From Zelonia costaricensis (lineage: Eukaryota > Euglenozoa > Kinetoplastea > Trypanosomatida > Trypanosomatidae): 60,267 nt of DNA. Made by a program: the position numbers and the translations under genes. Below, one piece after another: positions 45,987 through 54,802 of the stretch. The notes under the pieces were generated by a model. It did not search any database. It saw only the letters and a program-made list of their open reading frames with translations, and had not been told where the DNA came from. The stretch lies in assembly GCA_030849075.1 (NCBI GenBank), contig JASAOO010003429.1, forward strand, positions 1-60,267, given 5' to 3'. The first letter of the stretch is position 1, and each line of letters starts with the position of its first letter.

Positions 45987-47723
45987 ATGCCGCCACCTGC
46001 TCTTCCCGTGTCTAATAGCCGCAGCGAGCCCTTTCCCTTGCCGCCCTTCCGCCCCACTCCGCGCGATGAGAACTCGCGGGCCTCGCGGCGTCTCTTCGAG
46101 GCACCTGTGCTGCTGCCCCTCACAGCAGATCAGCGAAGACGCATTGGGCAGCTCGACTTCTTCAAGCAGTGGTATCTCCTCTGTCACCTCGCCTACATCT
46201 CCGGGTGGATCGTTGTGGGGTTCGTCGGCATAATCCTCCTCGTCCCGCACGTCAGCGCAGTGGACAGCTTCTTCATCGCCGTGTCGTCGGTGTGTAACTG
46301 CGGCCTGCAGACGGTGGACGTCGGCGACTGGTCTACGAGAGCGACGCTCCTCCGTCACGTGCTGCTGCTTCCTGGCGGCGTGGTCATCACGAGCAGCTTC
46401 CAGCCTCTCCTGCGCCTCTGCATGCTGTACCGCGTGCGCGACGTGCTCCGCCCACATGCGCGGGACACGCCACAGGAGGCTCGCGTGCGAGCCGCCAAAC
46501 ACGCGGAGGCGCACCGGCTGCTCTACACCGCCATCATCAGCGCTGTCACACCGCTTCTGTACTTCGCCGTGGTGAACGGCGCCGTCATGGCGCTGCTGCT
46601 GCGCCTAAACGTGTCGCGGCTCTCCCCGTTCGACGCCCTCTGCCTGACCCTCGCCTCTTTCCACAGCTCCATCTTCCTGCCGATGGAGGGATACGCTGGG
46701 GACGCCGCTGTGGTGGGCTTGGTGACCGCGGCGTGCGCGCTCGGCTTCACTGCCTTCCCGGTCGTGCTGCGCGCCTTTATGCAGTGCGAGCGTCTTGCCC
46801 TGCGCTTCGCCCGCTGTCTCGCAGGCCTCGTGTGCCGCTACCTCGCGCGCCGTGGTGCGTGCCATGCAGACCCCGCGGAGGCCGACGCCAGCGACCCTGG
46901 CGACGGCGACGACGCCGCCCTTCTGCCCGGTGCGGTGCAGCCGCCGTGTGCCGCCCTCGGCGTGCTAGACGAGGTGGACGCTGCTTTTGGCGAGGCGCTG
47001 ACGTCCGCGGAGCCCGGTGCCTTCCACCCCTTCCTCTTCGGTGGCAGCGAGACCGTCTTCCTGGGCGGCGCGTGGTGCGCCATCACGCTGATGCAGGCCG
47101 TCCCCTTCTGGTGCCAGCAGTGGGAGACCCTACTGCACGGGTACTCGTGGGCGTACAAGCTCTATCTGTCGCTCTGCCAAGCCGCTGTCGTCCGCTTCGC
47201 CGCCGCCTCCTTCCTGCCGCTGACCGAGTACAGCAACGCGCACGTGGCGGTGACCATCCTTGCCATGTACCTTCCGGCCCTCCCCATCTCGACCGACCGC
47301 ACGTACCGGAAGTGGCGGGAGATGTTCCGCACCTCACTGGTGCGTCTGCTGACCTCGCGCCTCTTCTGGCTGTTCACCGGCATGGTGCTCGTTCTCTTCG
47401 CCGAGGAGGCCAAGCTGCACGCGCGCCTCAGCGGCACTCACTTCGACATCATGACGCGCACGTTCTTCGAGACGATCAGCGCCTACGCTGGCTGCGGCTT
47501 GTCGCTGTCGCTGGACAACTCAAGCGTTTCCTTCGTCGGCTTCACCGGCGCCTTCAGCAAAGTCATCGTGGCCGCCGTCATCCTCGGCGGGCGCCACCGC
47601 GTCGTGGACCTCGGCATCGATCTCGGCTTCGGTTCGCTGCAGTCAGGCGTCGGCGCCGCCACGACAGAGGACCCCACCGCCACCGCCACGGCCACCGTCA
47701 GCACCGCCTCTGCCCGCTCGTAG
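45987..47723 (+). CDS. TrkH/HKT/TRK-type cation transporter
   Basis: A 578-residue membrane protein of the Trk/Ktr/HKT superfamily, which carries K+ or Na+ through a pore built from four helix-loop-helix units. The ATG at 45987 is preferred to the TTG four codons upstream. A cytosolic N-terminus of about 55 residues is followed by eight or more hydrophobic helices and an acidic loop at about 295-330. P-loops are traceable near 100-110 (Asn-Cys-Gly106-Leu), 222-231 (Phe-His-Ser-Ser-Ile229-Phe), 403-408 (Arg-Phe-Ala-Ala406) and 497-506 (Ala-Gly-Cys-Gly504-Leu). The Gly-Arg-His-Arg motif at 535-538 after the last pore loop, and a Met-Tyr-Leu-Pro motif after the third, are family hallmarks. Two of the four filter glycines are replaced, so ion selectivity may be altered. 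Location could be plasma or organellar membrane. Confidence 0.87.
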   Translation: MPPPALPVSNSRSEPFPLPPFRPTPRDENSRASRRLFEAPVLLPLTADQRRRIGQLDFFKQWYLLCHLAYISGWIVVGFVGIILLVPHVSAVDSFFIAVSSVCNCGLQTVDVGDWSTRATLLRHVLLLPGGVVITSSFQPLLRLCMLYRVRDVLRPHARDTPQEARVRAAKHAEAHRLLYTAIISAVTPLLYFAVVNGAVMALLLRLNVSRLSPFDALCLTLASFHSSIFLPMEGYAGDAAVVGLVTAACALGFTAFPVVLRAFMQCERLALRFARCLAGLVCRYLARRGACHADPAEADASDPGDGDDAALLPGAVQPPCAALGVLDEVDAAFGEALTSAEPGAFHPFLFGGSETVFLGGAWCAITLMQAVPFWCQQWETLLHGYSWAYKLYLSLCQAAVVRFAAASFLPLTEYSNAHVAVTILAMYLPALPISTDRTYRKWREMFRTSLVRLLTSRLFWLFTGMVLVLFAEEAKLHARLSGTHFDIMTRTFFETISAYAGCGLSLSLDNSSVSFVGFTGAFSKVIVAAVILGGRHRVVDLGIDLGFGSLQSGVGAATTEDPTATATATVSTASARS

Positions 47724-48362
47724 ACGAGGGAAGGCGAGACTCGACAGTGCTCGCTACGGCTCCTCGTTTTTCTTCGTTGCCTTTGCTGCTCCCTGCGTTT
47801 GAACTCATTGCGGGCCGTGCACCCAGACGCGTGAGATGCACGTTTGGCCTTACCAGCTGCACCCGTTTCCAATTGCGTACCAGAAACAACGCTAAGCGTA
47901 TCCGGCGGCGGTCCGCCTCTCCACTGGCGACGTGCTCCTGCAGAGTACCTCTCCACCCGCGCGCCCCTTGCACGAGACCCCGCGTAGTCTTCCCTCTCCC
48001 TCCTCCCTTTCTCGTCTGTGCCACTTCACACTCCCCCCGTCCACACCCCCACCGCCCTGCCGCACCACCACGACGCCACCAACGACTGGCCTATTGGCCG
48101 CTCCGCTGCCCCACCCCCACGCCCGCACAGCGACAGCCCCGTCAGGTCCCTTGCCTTTTCTTTCTTCTTTTTGCGCTCTTCTCTCCTCGTTGGCGTTCCC
48201 TGGTGCAGCCGTGTCGATTGCGCCTTCGACTCCTGTGCACGTCCTCCTCTCACATCTCACGTGCCCCGCAGAGTCTTGGCACGTCTTGTCACCGCCAGCG
48301 CGCGCCCCGCCTCAGCGCTTCCACACGCCTCGCTCGCAGCGCCGCACGCGCACTGCACCAGG
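47724..48362. other. Spacer between the TrkH-like gene and prohibitin 2
   Basis: No gene is seen. The prohibitin frame is open upstream of its ATG but without matching protein content. A strong pyrimidine tract is present near its right end. Confidence 0.5.
48148..48208 (+). promoter_or_regulatory. Candidate trans-splice acceptor region of prohibitin 2
   Basis: A 40-base T/C-rich tract (48148-48189) is followed by CAG ending at 48208, about 155 bases upstream of the ATG at 48363. This is the classical trypanosomatid arrangement. Confidence 0.5.
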
Positions 48363-49280
48363 ATGCCGCCGAAGATGCCGCCGCAGCCGGACTTTTCGCG
48401 CGTGGCGGCCGAGGCCCGCAAGAAGCTGAACATGTACGGCGGCTTCGGCAACATCGTTGGCATGTCGGCGCTCTTCGGTGTCGGCTGCGTCTCCATCTAC
48501 GGGCTGTACAAGTCCGTCTTCTTCGTCCCTGGCGGCTTCCGGGCTGTGAAGTTCAACTGCATCACAGGTCTGTACAACCACACCTACGGCGAGGGTGCCA
48601 ACTTTTCCATCCCGTTCCTCGAGACGCCGGTGGTGTTCGACATCCGCAACAAGCCGATCGAGGTACCGACGGCCAGCGGCAGTCGCGACCTGCAGACGGT
48701 GAACATGGCCGTGCGTGTGCTCTACCAGCCCAACGTCGAGAACCTGCACCACATCTACCGCCACATCGGCGTCAACTACGCCGAGACGGTGCTGCCGTCG
48801 CTCATTAACGAGATTATCCGCGCCGTGATTGCGCAGTTCAACGCCTCGGACCTCCTCATCAAGCGGCCGGAGGTGAGCCACCGCATCGGCGTCATGCTCG
48901 CCGAGCGGGCGAAGCGCTTCAACATCGACATCACCGACGTCTCCATCACGCAGATGAGCTTTGGCAAGGAGTACACCAACGCTGTCGAGGCGAAGCAGGT
49001 GGCACAGCAGATGGCCGAGCGTGCCAAGTTCCGCGTAGAGCAGGCGGAGCAGGAGAAGCAGGCGGCCGTCTTGCTCGCACAGGGCGAGGCGGAGGCCGCG
49101 ACCCTCGTCGGCAACGCCGTGCAGCGCAACCCCGCCTTCTTGGAGCTGCGCGGACTGGAGGCGGCGCGCACGATCGCCAAGACGTTGCGCGACCACGGCG
49201 GCGGTCGCTACTTCCTCGACAGCGACTCGCTCTACGTCAACGTGAAGGACCTCAAGATCGAGCACGCAGCCACCAAGTAA
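48363..49280 (+). CDS. PHB2: Prohibitin 2 (mitochondrial inner membrane scaffold)
   Basis: A 305-residue protein of the usual PHB2 length. With PHB1 it forms ring complexes in the mitochondrial inner membrane that stabilise proteases and respiratory complexes. A single N-terminal hydrophobic segment (about 29-50) anchors it. The PHB/SPFH domain follows, with Gly-x-Arg-Ala-Val-x-Phe, Phe-x-Ile-Pro-Phe-x-Glu-Thr-Pro, a long Leu-Pro-Ser-Leu-x-Asn-Glu segment, and the Asp-Val-Ser-Ile-Thr-x-Met-x-Phe-Gly-Lys-Glu-Tyr motif typical of PHB2. A C-terminal coiled coil is rich in Gln/Glu/Ala. The ATG at 48363 gives a Met-Pro-Pro-Lys start; the upstream open frame is spacer. Confidence 0.96.
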   Translation: MPPKMPPQPDFSRVAAEARKKLNMYGGFGNIVGMSALFGVGCVSIYGLYKSVFFVPGGFRAVKFNCITGLYNHTYGEGANFSIPFLETPVVFDIRNKPIEVPTASGSRDLQTVNMAVRVLYQPNVENLHHIYRHIGVNYAETVLPSLINEIIRAVIAQFNASDLLIKRPEVSHRIGVMLAERAKRFNIDITDVSITQMSFGKEYTNAVEAKQVAQQMAERAKFRVEQAEQEKQAAVLLAQGEAEAATLVGNAVQRNPAFLELRGLEAARTIAKTLRDHGGGRYFLDSDSLYVNVKDLKIEHAATK

Positions 49281-50115
49281 CGGCACGAAGGTGTCGGCGC
49301 ACCGGCCGCGTCTCCCTTCCCGTTGTGTCCCCACACCGGGGAGCATCGTCTTGTGTGCATCCACCTCGTTGGGTGCGCACCGCAGCGGCAGAAACGGCGA
49401 CAGCGAGAAGAAAAAAAAAGCGGCGCTGCGCCGCCAAGGTCTGAGCTGCGTTGCGAGTTGTGCTGTGCTCCCTAGGGCGCAGGCCGAGCGCGCTGCGCCG
49501 TATGGAGCTCGATGTTTTCACACACACACAGATGCGCTTGTTCGATTGTGTTGTTTCAGCGTGGGCCGGCCGTGGCCGCTGTTGATAAAAATGAACAGAC
49601 CACAGCTCGAGACATCTGGCCTGCCGACCTCATCCAGGTGGTGCGGAAGGCGGTGCTGGACAGGGTAGCGAAAAGGCGCCGCATCGTCTTCGACGCTTCT
49701 CATGTCCTCCGCTTCAGGGCGGCCACAGCTCTCCAAATCAGGTGTGCGCCGCGTTGCGTAGCGGTTGCGGGTGGGCGTGTGGTTGCGGTTGTGTGCGTGG
49801 CAGCGTTGGTATTTGTGCGAGGGAGGGAGGCGGGGGAGAGGAGTGGTACTGACACGCCACTCCCCTCCCCTCCACCGTTCAACGCCGTAAAGCCGTTTCT
49901 CGCTTGCACTCTCCACTCCTCCTCCTTTTTGGGAACTCGTGCCCCACGTTGCGCTGCACCTCCGTCTCCGCCTCTCGCCTGGCACGCAGCCACACGCACA
50001 ACACGTGGGCACCTCACGCCGGCTCGTTTGACACGCCGCAGCCCGCCAACCGCATCGCGTCCCACGCCTGCTGCGAAGACTACCAGTCTCCCCAGCACGC
50101 ACACACACACGCACA

Positions 50116-50159
<44 letters not shown>

Positions 50160-50211
50160 TCGAACAGTTACACACTGAGTGAAAACACAAAAAAAATAGC
50201 GTGAAGGGAGG
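49281..50211. other. Spacer between prohibitin 2 and the CFAP99-like gene
   Basis: No gene is seen. It includes an A-run near 49411-49420, a pyrimidine tract at 49907-49929, and a long CA array that ends only about 55 bases before the next ATG. Confidence 0.55.
50097..50157. repeat. Long (CA)n microsatellite immediately upstream of the CFAP99-like gene
   Basis: About 60 bases of CA repeat with two small interruptions. It runs directly into CAG near 50157-50159, followed by another CAG at about 50164-50166, which are possible trans-splice acceptors. Its position inside the likely 5' UTR boundary is unusual among the arrays in this window. Confidence 0.9.
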
Positions 50212-52236
50212 ATGATGCTGCATGCGAAAGAGGTTTGGGCGGCACTGCTTTGTGCCGCGGAGTGCGTCGCCGGACACGTCGGCGACGACGCCGACCACGC
50301 CGTCGAGGACGCGGTCGAGGCGGAGCTTGTGCGGCACCCGAGCCTGACATCCGAGGAGGCGACGCTGGCCCGCCACTGCGCCTTCAACCTCGCACGCTTC
50401 TCGGCCCTGTGCAGCGGCGCCTTCCAGGGCTACCGCGCCTGCTACAAGCGCAACGGTGGCTACAAGGCACCCATGTACCTCGCCGCCTACCTCCTCATCT
50501 TCCAGTACCGCGGCCTTGGCGGGTCGACGGTGCGCGAGATGCTGGAGGGCTGCATGCCGACTCTGCGCCTCTGCGAGTTCGTCGAGTTCCTTCTCAACGC
50601 AGAGGCTGTCGCGGCGCACGCCGTCCCGCTGTGGCGCGCCGTCTACGACGACCCGTTCCTACAGCGCCACGTCCTCTCCGCTCTTTCCTCCATCGCAAGT
50701 GAGGCGACGCACGACGTAGTCGAGTGGTTCCGTGGGCAGCCGACGCTGTCTGCCGCGCCAGCAGAGGACACGCAGCCGACGCCGCCCGCAGCCGCCCACT
50801 CGACGCTCCGCCCCGCGTCCACGACGACCCTGCCGCCGCCGGCGCTGCGACGCTTGCCAGGGGCGCGGCTGCCCCCGCACGAGGTGCGCGAGATGGCCTT
50901 CACTGTGCCCGAGCCGCGTCTGCCGCGCATCAAAGGCGCGCCTGCCGCCGCCGCGCCCGCCGCCTCGACGAAGCTGCCGACAGTGGCTGTCGGCTTCTCC
51001 TTTCATCAGCGCGAGGCCGCCGTGGTTGCCGCCAAGGCGACGGAGGCCGCCACCGTAGCGCCGGTGGTCCAGTCCACCACGTCGGACCTCGGGCCACGTC
51101 CTACGCCGGAGCAGCTGCGCGCGATGCTGGACAACTCCAGGGACGTCCCCACAACAGTGACGGCGCTGTGGCGTGAGACGTGTGTGCGGGAGCGGCAGCG
51201 CGAGAACGCACAGAAGGCTCTGCAGAACCTGGAGGTGGCCGTGCACGACGCGTCTGCGTACGAGCTGTGGCGCCAGGCGCAGCGCGAGGACGAGGAGCGG
51301 CAGCGCGAGATGGCGGCGGTGCAGCGCCACCTCGACGCCGTGGAGGCCGAGGACCGGGTACGTGCCCAGCGCGAGCGCACCACACAGGCGCGGCGGCGGC
51401 GCATCCAGAAGATGAAGACGCAGAACCACGCCGAGCTCGCCATGCACAAGCGGGAGCATAAGCAGGCGCTGGTGGACCAGGAGCAGCACGTCCAGCAGCA
51501 ACGCCGGCAGCTCGCCCGCGAGTGCGCTGCGGCGCTGGGGAGGTCGGCGGCAGAGAAGTCCGCCCTGGCGGAGCAGGTGCGCGACGAGGCGGACGCGCTG
51601 CGCGCTGAGGCCCAGGAGGCGGCGGAGCTGCGTCACACGCGGCAGGTGCTGGTGATTCAAGAAATCCACCTGCTGCGTCAGCGCCTGCGCGAGCGGCAGG
51701 CTGCCATGGGGGCGGAGCGGCGGCAGGCGTGGGCGGATGGGGTGACTGACGCCGCGCTGGGCCGCATGTCGCCGGCGGAGCTGCGCGATGCCTTGGAGCG
51801 GCTGCGCGCCGAGGTGGCCGCGGAGGAGGAGGAGCGGCGGCAGCACGTGCAGTCGACTCGCAGTCGCGCCCTCACCGAGCGCGAGCGACTGGAGCGGGAG
51901 TGCCTGCAGGCGCGCGAAGTGCAGCGGCAGACGCGCGAGGCGAAGCAGGCGCAGCGTGCGGCGCACAAGGCCGCCGTGGAGGCGGAGAGGGTCGAGAAGG
52001 AGGCCGCTCGCATGGCACAGCTGCACGAGAAGCTCGAGGTGCGGCGGGAGGCGAAGCGGGAGGCCCACCGCTCAGCGCACGAGGTGGAGCGGCAGCGGCG
52101 CAACGAGGTACTGCTGCGCTCGCAGGACGGCGCCTCCATGGAGCGAAAGCGCTGGGCTCAGTACGACGCCGGCCTTGCGCGGCGCGCGGAAGCGGAGCAG
52201 CAACGAGTCCTCAAGGAGGCTCTGCAGTCCGCCTAG
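50212..52236 (+). CDS. CFAP99: CFAP99-like cilia and flagella associated protein
   Basis: A 674-residue protein. Two in-frame ATGs are adjacent (50212 and 50215). Residues about 1-180 form a helical domain including a Tyr-Lys-x-Pro-x-Tyr-Leu-x-x-Tyr-Leu-Leu-Ile-Phe segment followed by a Leu-Gly-Gly-Ser motif, which resembles the N-terminal domain I recall from CFAP99/FAP99 of axonemes. A Pro/Ala-rich linker (about 185-300) leads to a long Arg/Gln/Glu/Ala coiled coil (about 310-670). The domain order, helical N-domain then charged coiled coil, fits CFAP99, an axonemal protein of motile flagella. The call is from memory of the family pattern; the alternative is another coiled-coil axonemal protein. 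Confidence 0.72.
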   Translation: MMLHAKEVWAALLCAAECVAGHVGDDADHAVEDAVEAELVRHPSLTSEEATLARHCAFNLARFSALCSGAFQGYRACYKRNGGYKAPMYLAAYLLIFQYRGLGGSTVREMLEGCMPTLRLCEFVEFLLNAEAVAAHAVPLWRAVYDDPFLQRHVLSALSSIASEATHDVVEWFRGQPTLSAAPAEDTQPTPPAAAHSTLRPASTTTLPPPALRRLPGARLPPHEVREMAFTVPEPRLPRIKGAPAAAAPAASTKLPTVAVGFSFHQREAAVVAAKATEAATVAPVVQSTTSDLGPRPTPEQLRAMLDNSRDVPTTVTALWRETCVRERQRENAQKALQNLEVAVHDASAYELWRQAQREDEERQREMAAVQRHLDAVEAEDRVRAQRERTTQARRRRIQKMKTQNHAELAMHKREHKQALVDQEQHVQQQRRQLARECAAALGRSAAEKSALAEQVRDEADALRAEAQEAAELRHTRQVLVIQEIHLLRQRLRERQAAMGAERRQAWADGVTDAALGRMSPAELRDALERLRAEVAAEEEERRQHVQSTRSRALTERERLERECLQAREVQRQTREAKQAQRAAHKAAVEAERVEKEAARMAQLHEKLEVRREAKREAHRSAHEVERQRRNEVLLRSQDGASMERKRWAQYDAGLARRAEAEQQRVLKEALQSA

Positions 52237-52920
52237 TGAGGTGTTCTGGTGTGTGCGCCGCCCTTGTGATCCCCCTCCCTCCCTTCCCGCAAGTGCGACG
52301 GCGCTGCGCGAGGGCGGGCGATGTAAACAGCCAGCTTGGAAGGGCAGTGCGGCAGGTGGAGCGGCGGCGACGACAACCGAACAAAAGCCGCCGCTGCAAG
52401 TACGCACAGCAGCGTCGGAGCGGCGCTTTTGTTTCTCGGCACGTGGACTCCCTGCGTGTGTGTGCCAGAAGGATGTACTAAAGACTTCTCGGTTCTCTTG
52501 ACTTGCTCAAACTCGCTTTAACCATCTGCACTGCGTAGGTGGTGCCCGTGCTCGTGAACGGAGTGCTTCTGTTGCCAGCGTCAGCACGGCCTCCTCGTTG
52601 CGCGGCGGGGGTGGGCAGCGCAGCGCAACTCGAATGGCGGCTCGTCGCCGCTCGGCACGCGCTTCGCTTTGCGCACGGCTCTCATCACCGTCTTCCCCCT
52701 TTCCGCGCACTCTCTTACGGGGTAGACGTCTGTAGCGTGATGTGGACGCGATGTCAGCGGTCCGCTCTTTTTTCTGAGTTGGCGGCTCGTCTGCACTCTG
52801 CCCCGGAGCGTCTCCCTATCTCGCGCGATCACCTCTACCGTCCTTCCCCTCGCCTCCGATTCCTTTCCCTCGCGCCTCAGCAAGGCCACACAAGCGCCTA
52901 CTATCGCGCGCTGCGGGTCG
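52237..52920. other. Spacer between the CFAP99-like gene and the 225-residue protein gene
   Basis: No gene is seen. A long pyrimidine-rich tract (about 52813-52870) is followed by CAG ending at 52880, 40 bases before the next ATG, a good candidate trans-splice acceptor. Confidence 0.5.
52813..52880 (+). promoter_or_regulatory. Candidate trans-splice acceptor of the 225-residue protein gene
   Basis: An extended C/T-rich tract is followed by the AG at 52879-52880. Its presence just ahead of the ATG supports the gene being transcribed and processed. Confidence 0.45.
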
Positions 52921-53598
52921 ATGCACAGAAGGTCCACGCGAGCCACCACAGCGGCGGTGCCGACGGGCGACTTCGACCCTGTCGCGTACGCCGCTACCAT
53001 TGCGATAGCCGCTGCTGAGAAGCGGCTACGCGCGTCGCATGCCCGCGGCGCGTCCGTCTCTACAGCGCGTCCCTCGTCCACCGAGCGGCCTGCGATGGAC
53101 ACCAGCACCACCACCGCCACCACTGGCAGCCGGTCACGGCGCGTCATTGCTGAGGGCTCCAGAGAGCTCGACCCCGCTGCCGCGGTGACACAGCACCCGC
53201 CCTCATCCTCCATCGCCGCCGCGCCGCCGCGCACGCTGCTTGAGGAGCTGGCCAGCGCGTCCGACTCCGCGTCGAGTTCGGCGACGTCGTCCCCTCCACT
53301 CGCGCCGGCCGTGACACCGCTCGGCCCCACTGCTGCGACGAGGTCGCCGTCGCCGCCGCCGCCGCCCCCCCGCCTCGCCGTGTCTCCCCCCACCGTGGAT
53401 GGCCTCTGCGACGTACTCGCGCGCTCGCCCAGCACGCACCCGAGCGACGCGGAGGAAAACGCCGCCGTGACGTTGCGCGACGCCTCTCCACTGCGGGAGC
53501 GCAGCGTGGCGGGCACCGCAGGCGTTCGCTACCACACGTGCACCGTCGAGGCCGTGCACGTCGTCGTGCGTCAGCTCAACTTTGCCTTGTACCAATAG
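52921..53598 (+). CDS. Low-complexity hypothetical protein, 225 residues
   Basis: The ATG at 52921 opens a 225-codon frame with strong GC3 bias. The protein is dominated by Ala, Ser, Thr and Pro (about 40-165), with a proline run near 147-153. Only the N-terminal 35 residues (a Phe-Asp-Pro-x-x-Tyr-Ala motif then an Ala-rich helix) and the last 25 residues (alternating hydrophobic strand with Val-Val-Val and Leu-Phe) look foldable. No family is recognised. The candidate splice acceptor upstream and the gene-sized spacing on both sides argue for a real gene, though composition alone would not. Confidence 0.62.
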   Translation: MHRRSTRATTAAVPTGDFDPVAYAATIAIAAAEKRLRASHARGASVSTARPSSTERPAMDTSTTTATTGSRSRRVIAEGSRELDPAAAVTQHPPSSSIAAAPPRTLLEELASASDSASSSATSSPPLAPAVTPLGPTAATRSPSPPPPPPRLAVSPPTVDGLCDVLARSPSTHPSDAEENAAVTLRDASPLRERSVAGTAGVRYHTCTVEAVHVVVRQLNFALYQ

Positions 53599-54802
53599 AC
53601 ACTGCTCTCCTCTCCTTTGTGCGTCGTTCGCGCTTTGTGCGCGCTTAGAGGTAAGGGGGGGGGGGAGTCGTTGTCTGGCCCTGCTGACACTCCGTCCTCT
53701 TGACGCGCGCGCGGACGCATCACTGCACTCTTCTTTGAACTTTCCCAGCCGCCTCGCTCTCGTCGAGCAGTGCCGTGGACGGCGCGGTTGCGACCGCCGT
53801 GTGTGAAGAGCTCGCGCTGTGAAAGCGCTGTTCGCCGCTGAGGCCGTCCTTGCCATCCTCTGTGCGACCTGTGCGCGGCGCTCTCCACTCTCCCTCACTC
53901 TGCCCGCTCCTCCGTCTTGCTCGTTTGCGGCGCGCTCGGTGCGTACCCCACTCTGCACTTCTCTGGCCTCCCCCCTTCCCTCTCGTCTGCGGTGCAGTAG
54001 GAGCCTCATCTCCTCAGCCATCCTCTTGTGAGCGCCACCATCCTTGAAGTCTCTTTTCTCCCATCTCCATCTTGCACACACACACGCACACACGCACACA
54101 CGCACACACGCAAGCATCGCTGTCGCCGTTGCCGACACTCTTAGCAGCCGGCGTCCTCTCTCCTTGCCTCGCCGGACTTCGCATCGGTGCGTACTGTCCG
54201 TCTCGCGCAGTCGCGTGTTGACGTTTGTGAGAGCGGTGCCGCATTCTCTGGTCCCTCTTTTTATCTAGCTCCTCTTCCCCCTCCCCCCACTTCCCCTCTT
54301 CGCCCGCCTCGCACATCCACGTGCACGTCGGTTTCGCGCTTTCTGCGTGACTGCAGTGCCTAACCGCCCCCGCCACCCCCCCTGCCGGTGTGCGCTGTTC
54401 CTCCCTCGTCCTACAGCACCTCCTCCACAGCTCGCGGTACTGCCGCTCAGCTGGACGCGCGCGTTCGATCGCTGCAGGCAGCGTCACTCCCCGGCCGACC
54501 ACCGCGTCTCTTGTGCAGGACGCGAGCTTTTTTTTTTTTTGTTTGTTGACTTGCCCTGCAACCGTTGCGCTGTCTCGCCTCTTCCCGCCCCTCCCTCGGT
54601 CCCTCGAGGCCGTCGCAGCCAACACACCGGCAAGCCTCTCCCTCGTTTTTGGGATTCCTCCGTCCTCCGCGTACGCGCGCTCTTTTTCTGTTTTGCGTTC
54701 TTGAAAGCGAATAAAACCAAAAACAGGGCTTCTGTTTAAAGCGCGTCCCAGCGACTCGCCGGCCTTGTCTCCGCGAGTGGCGCACCCTGCGTGGCACACA
54801 TT
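53599..54802. other. Spacer upstream of BCKDHB
   Basis: No gene is seen. It contains a G-run near 53656-53665, a CA-type array with G interruptions (54075-54112), a T-run at about 54528-54541 and several pyrimidine-rich blocks up to about 54700 that could direct trans-splicing. A 411-codon antisense frame crossing into BCKDHB is rejected. Confidence 0.5.
54075..54112. repeat. Imperfect (CA)n microsatellite
   Basis: A CA array with regular G substitutions (CACG units) in the spacer upstream of BCKDHB. Confidence 0.9.

Noticed and set aside
46733..48808. 691-codon plus-strand frame overlapping the TrkH-like and prohibitin 2 genes
   Set aside because: It is an alternative frame of two well-supported genes, Arg/Pro-rich and without domain content.
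48312..49364. Antisense 350-codon frame over prohibitin 2
   Set aside because: It is an exact shadow of the prohibitin coding sequence.
50097..50157. Possible CRISPR or structured repeat array
   Set aside because: It is a dinucleotide microsatellite with no spacers; the same holds for the other CA/GT arrays.
50659..52068. Antisense 469-codon frame over the CFAP99-like gene
   Set aside because: It is a shadow of coiled-coil codons, Leu/Arg/His-rich, with no independent evidence.
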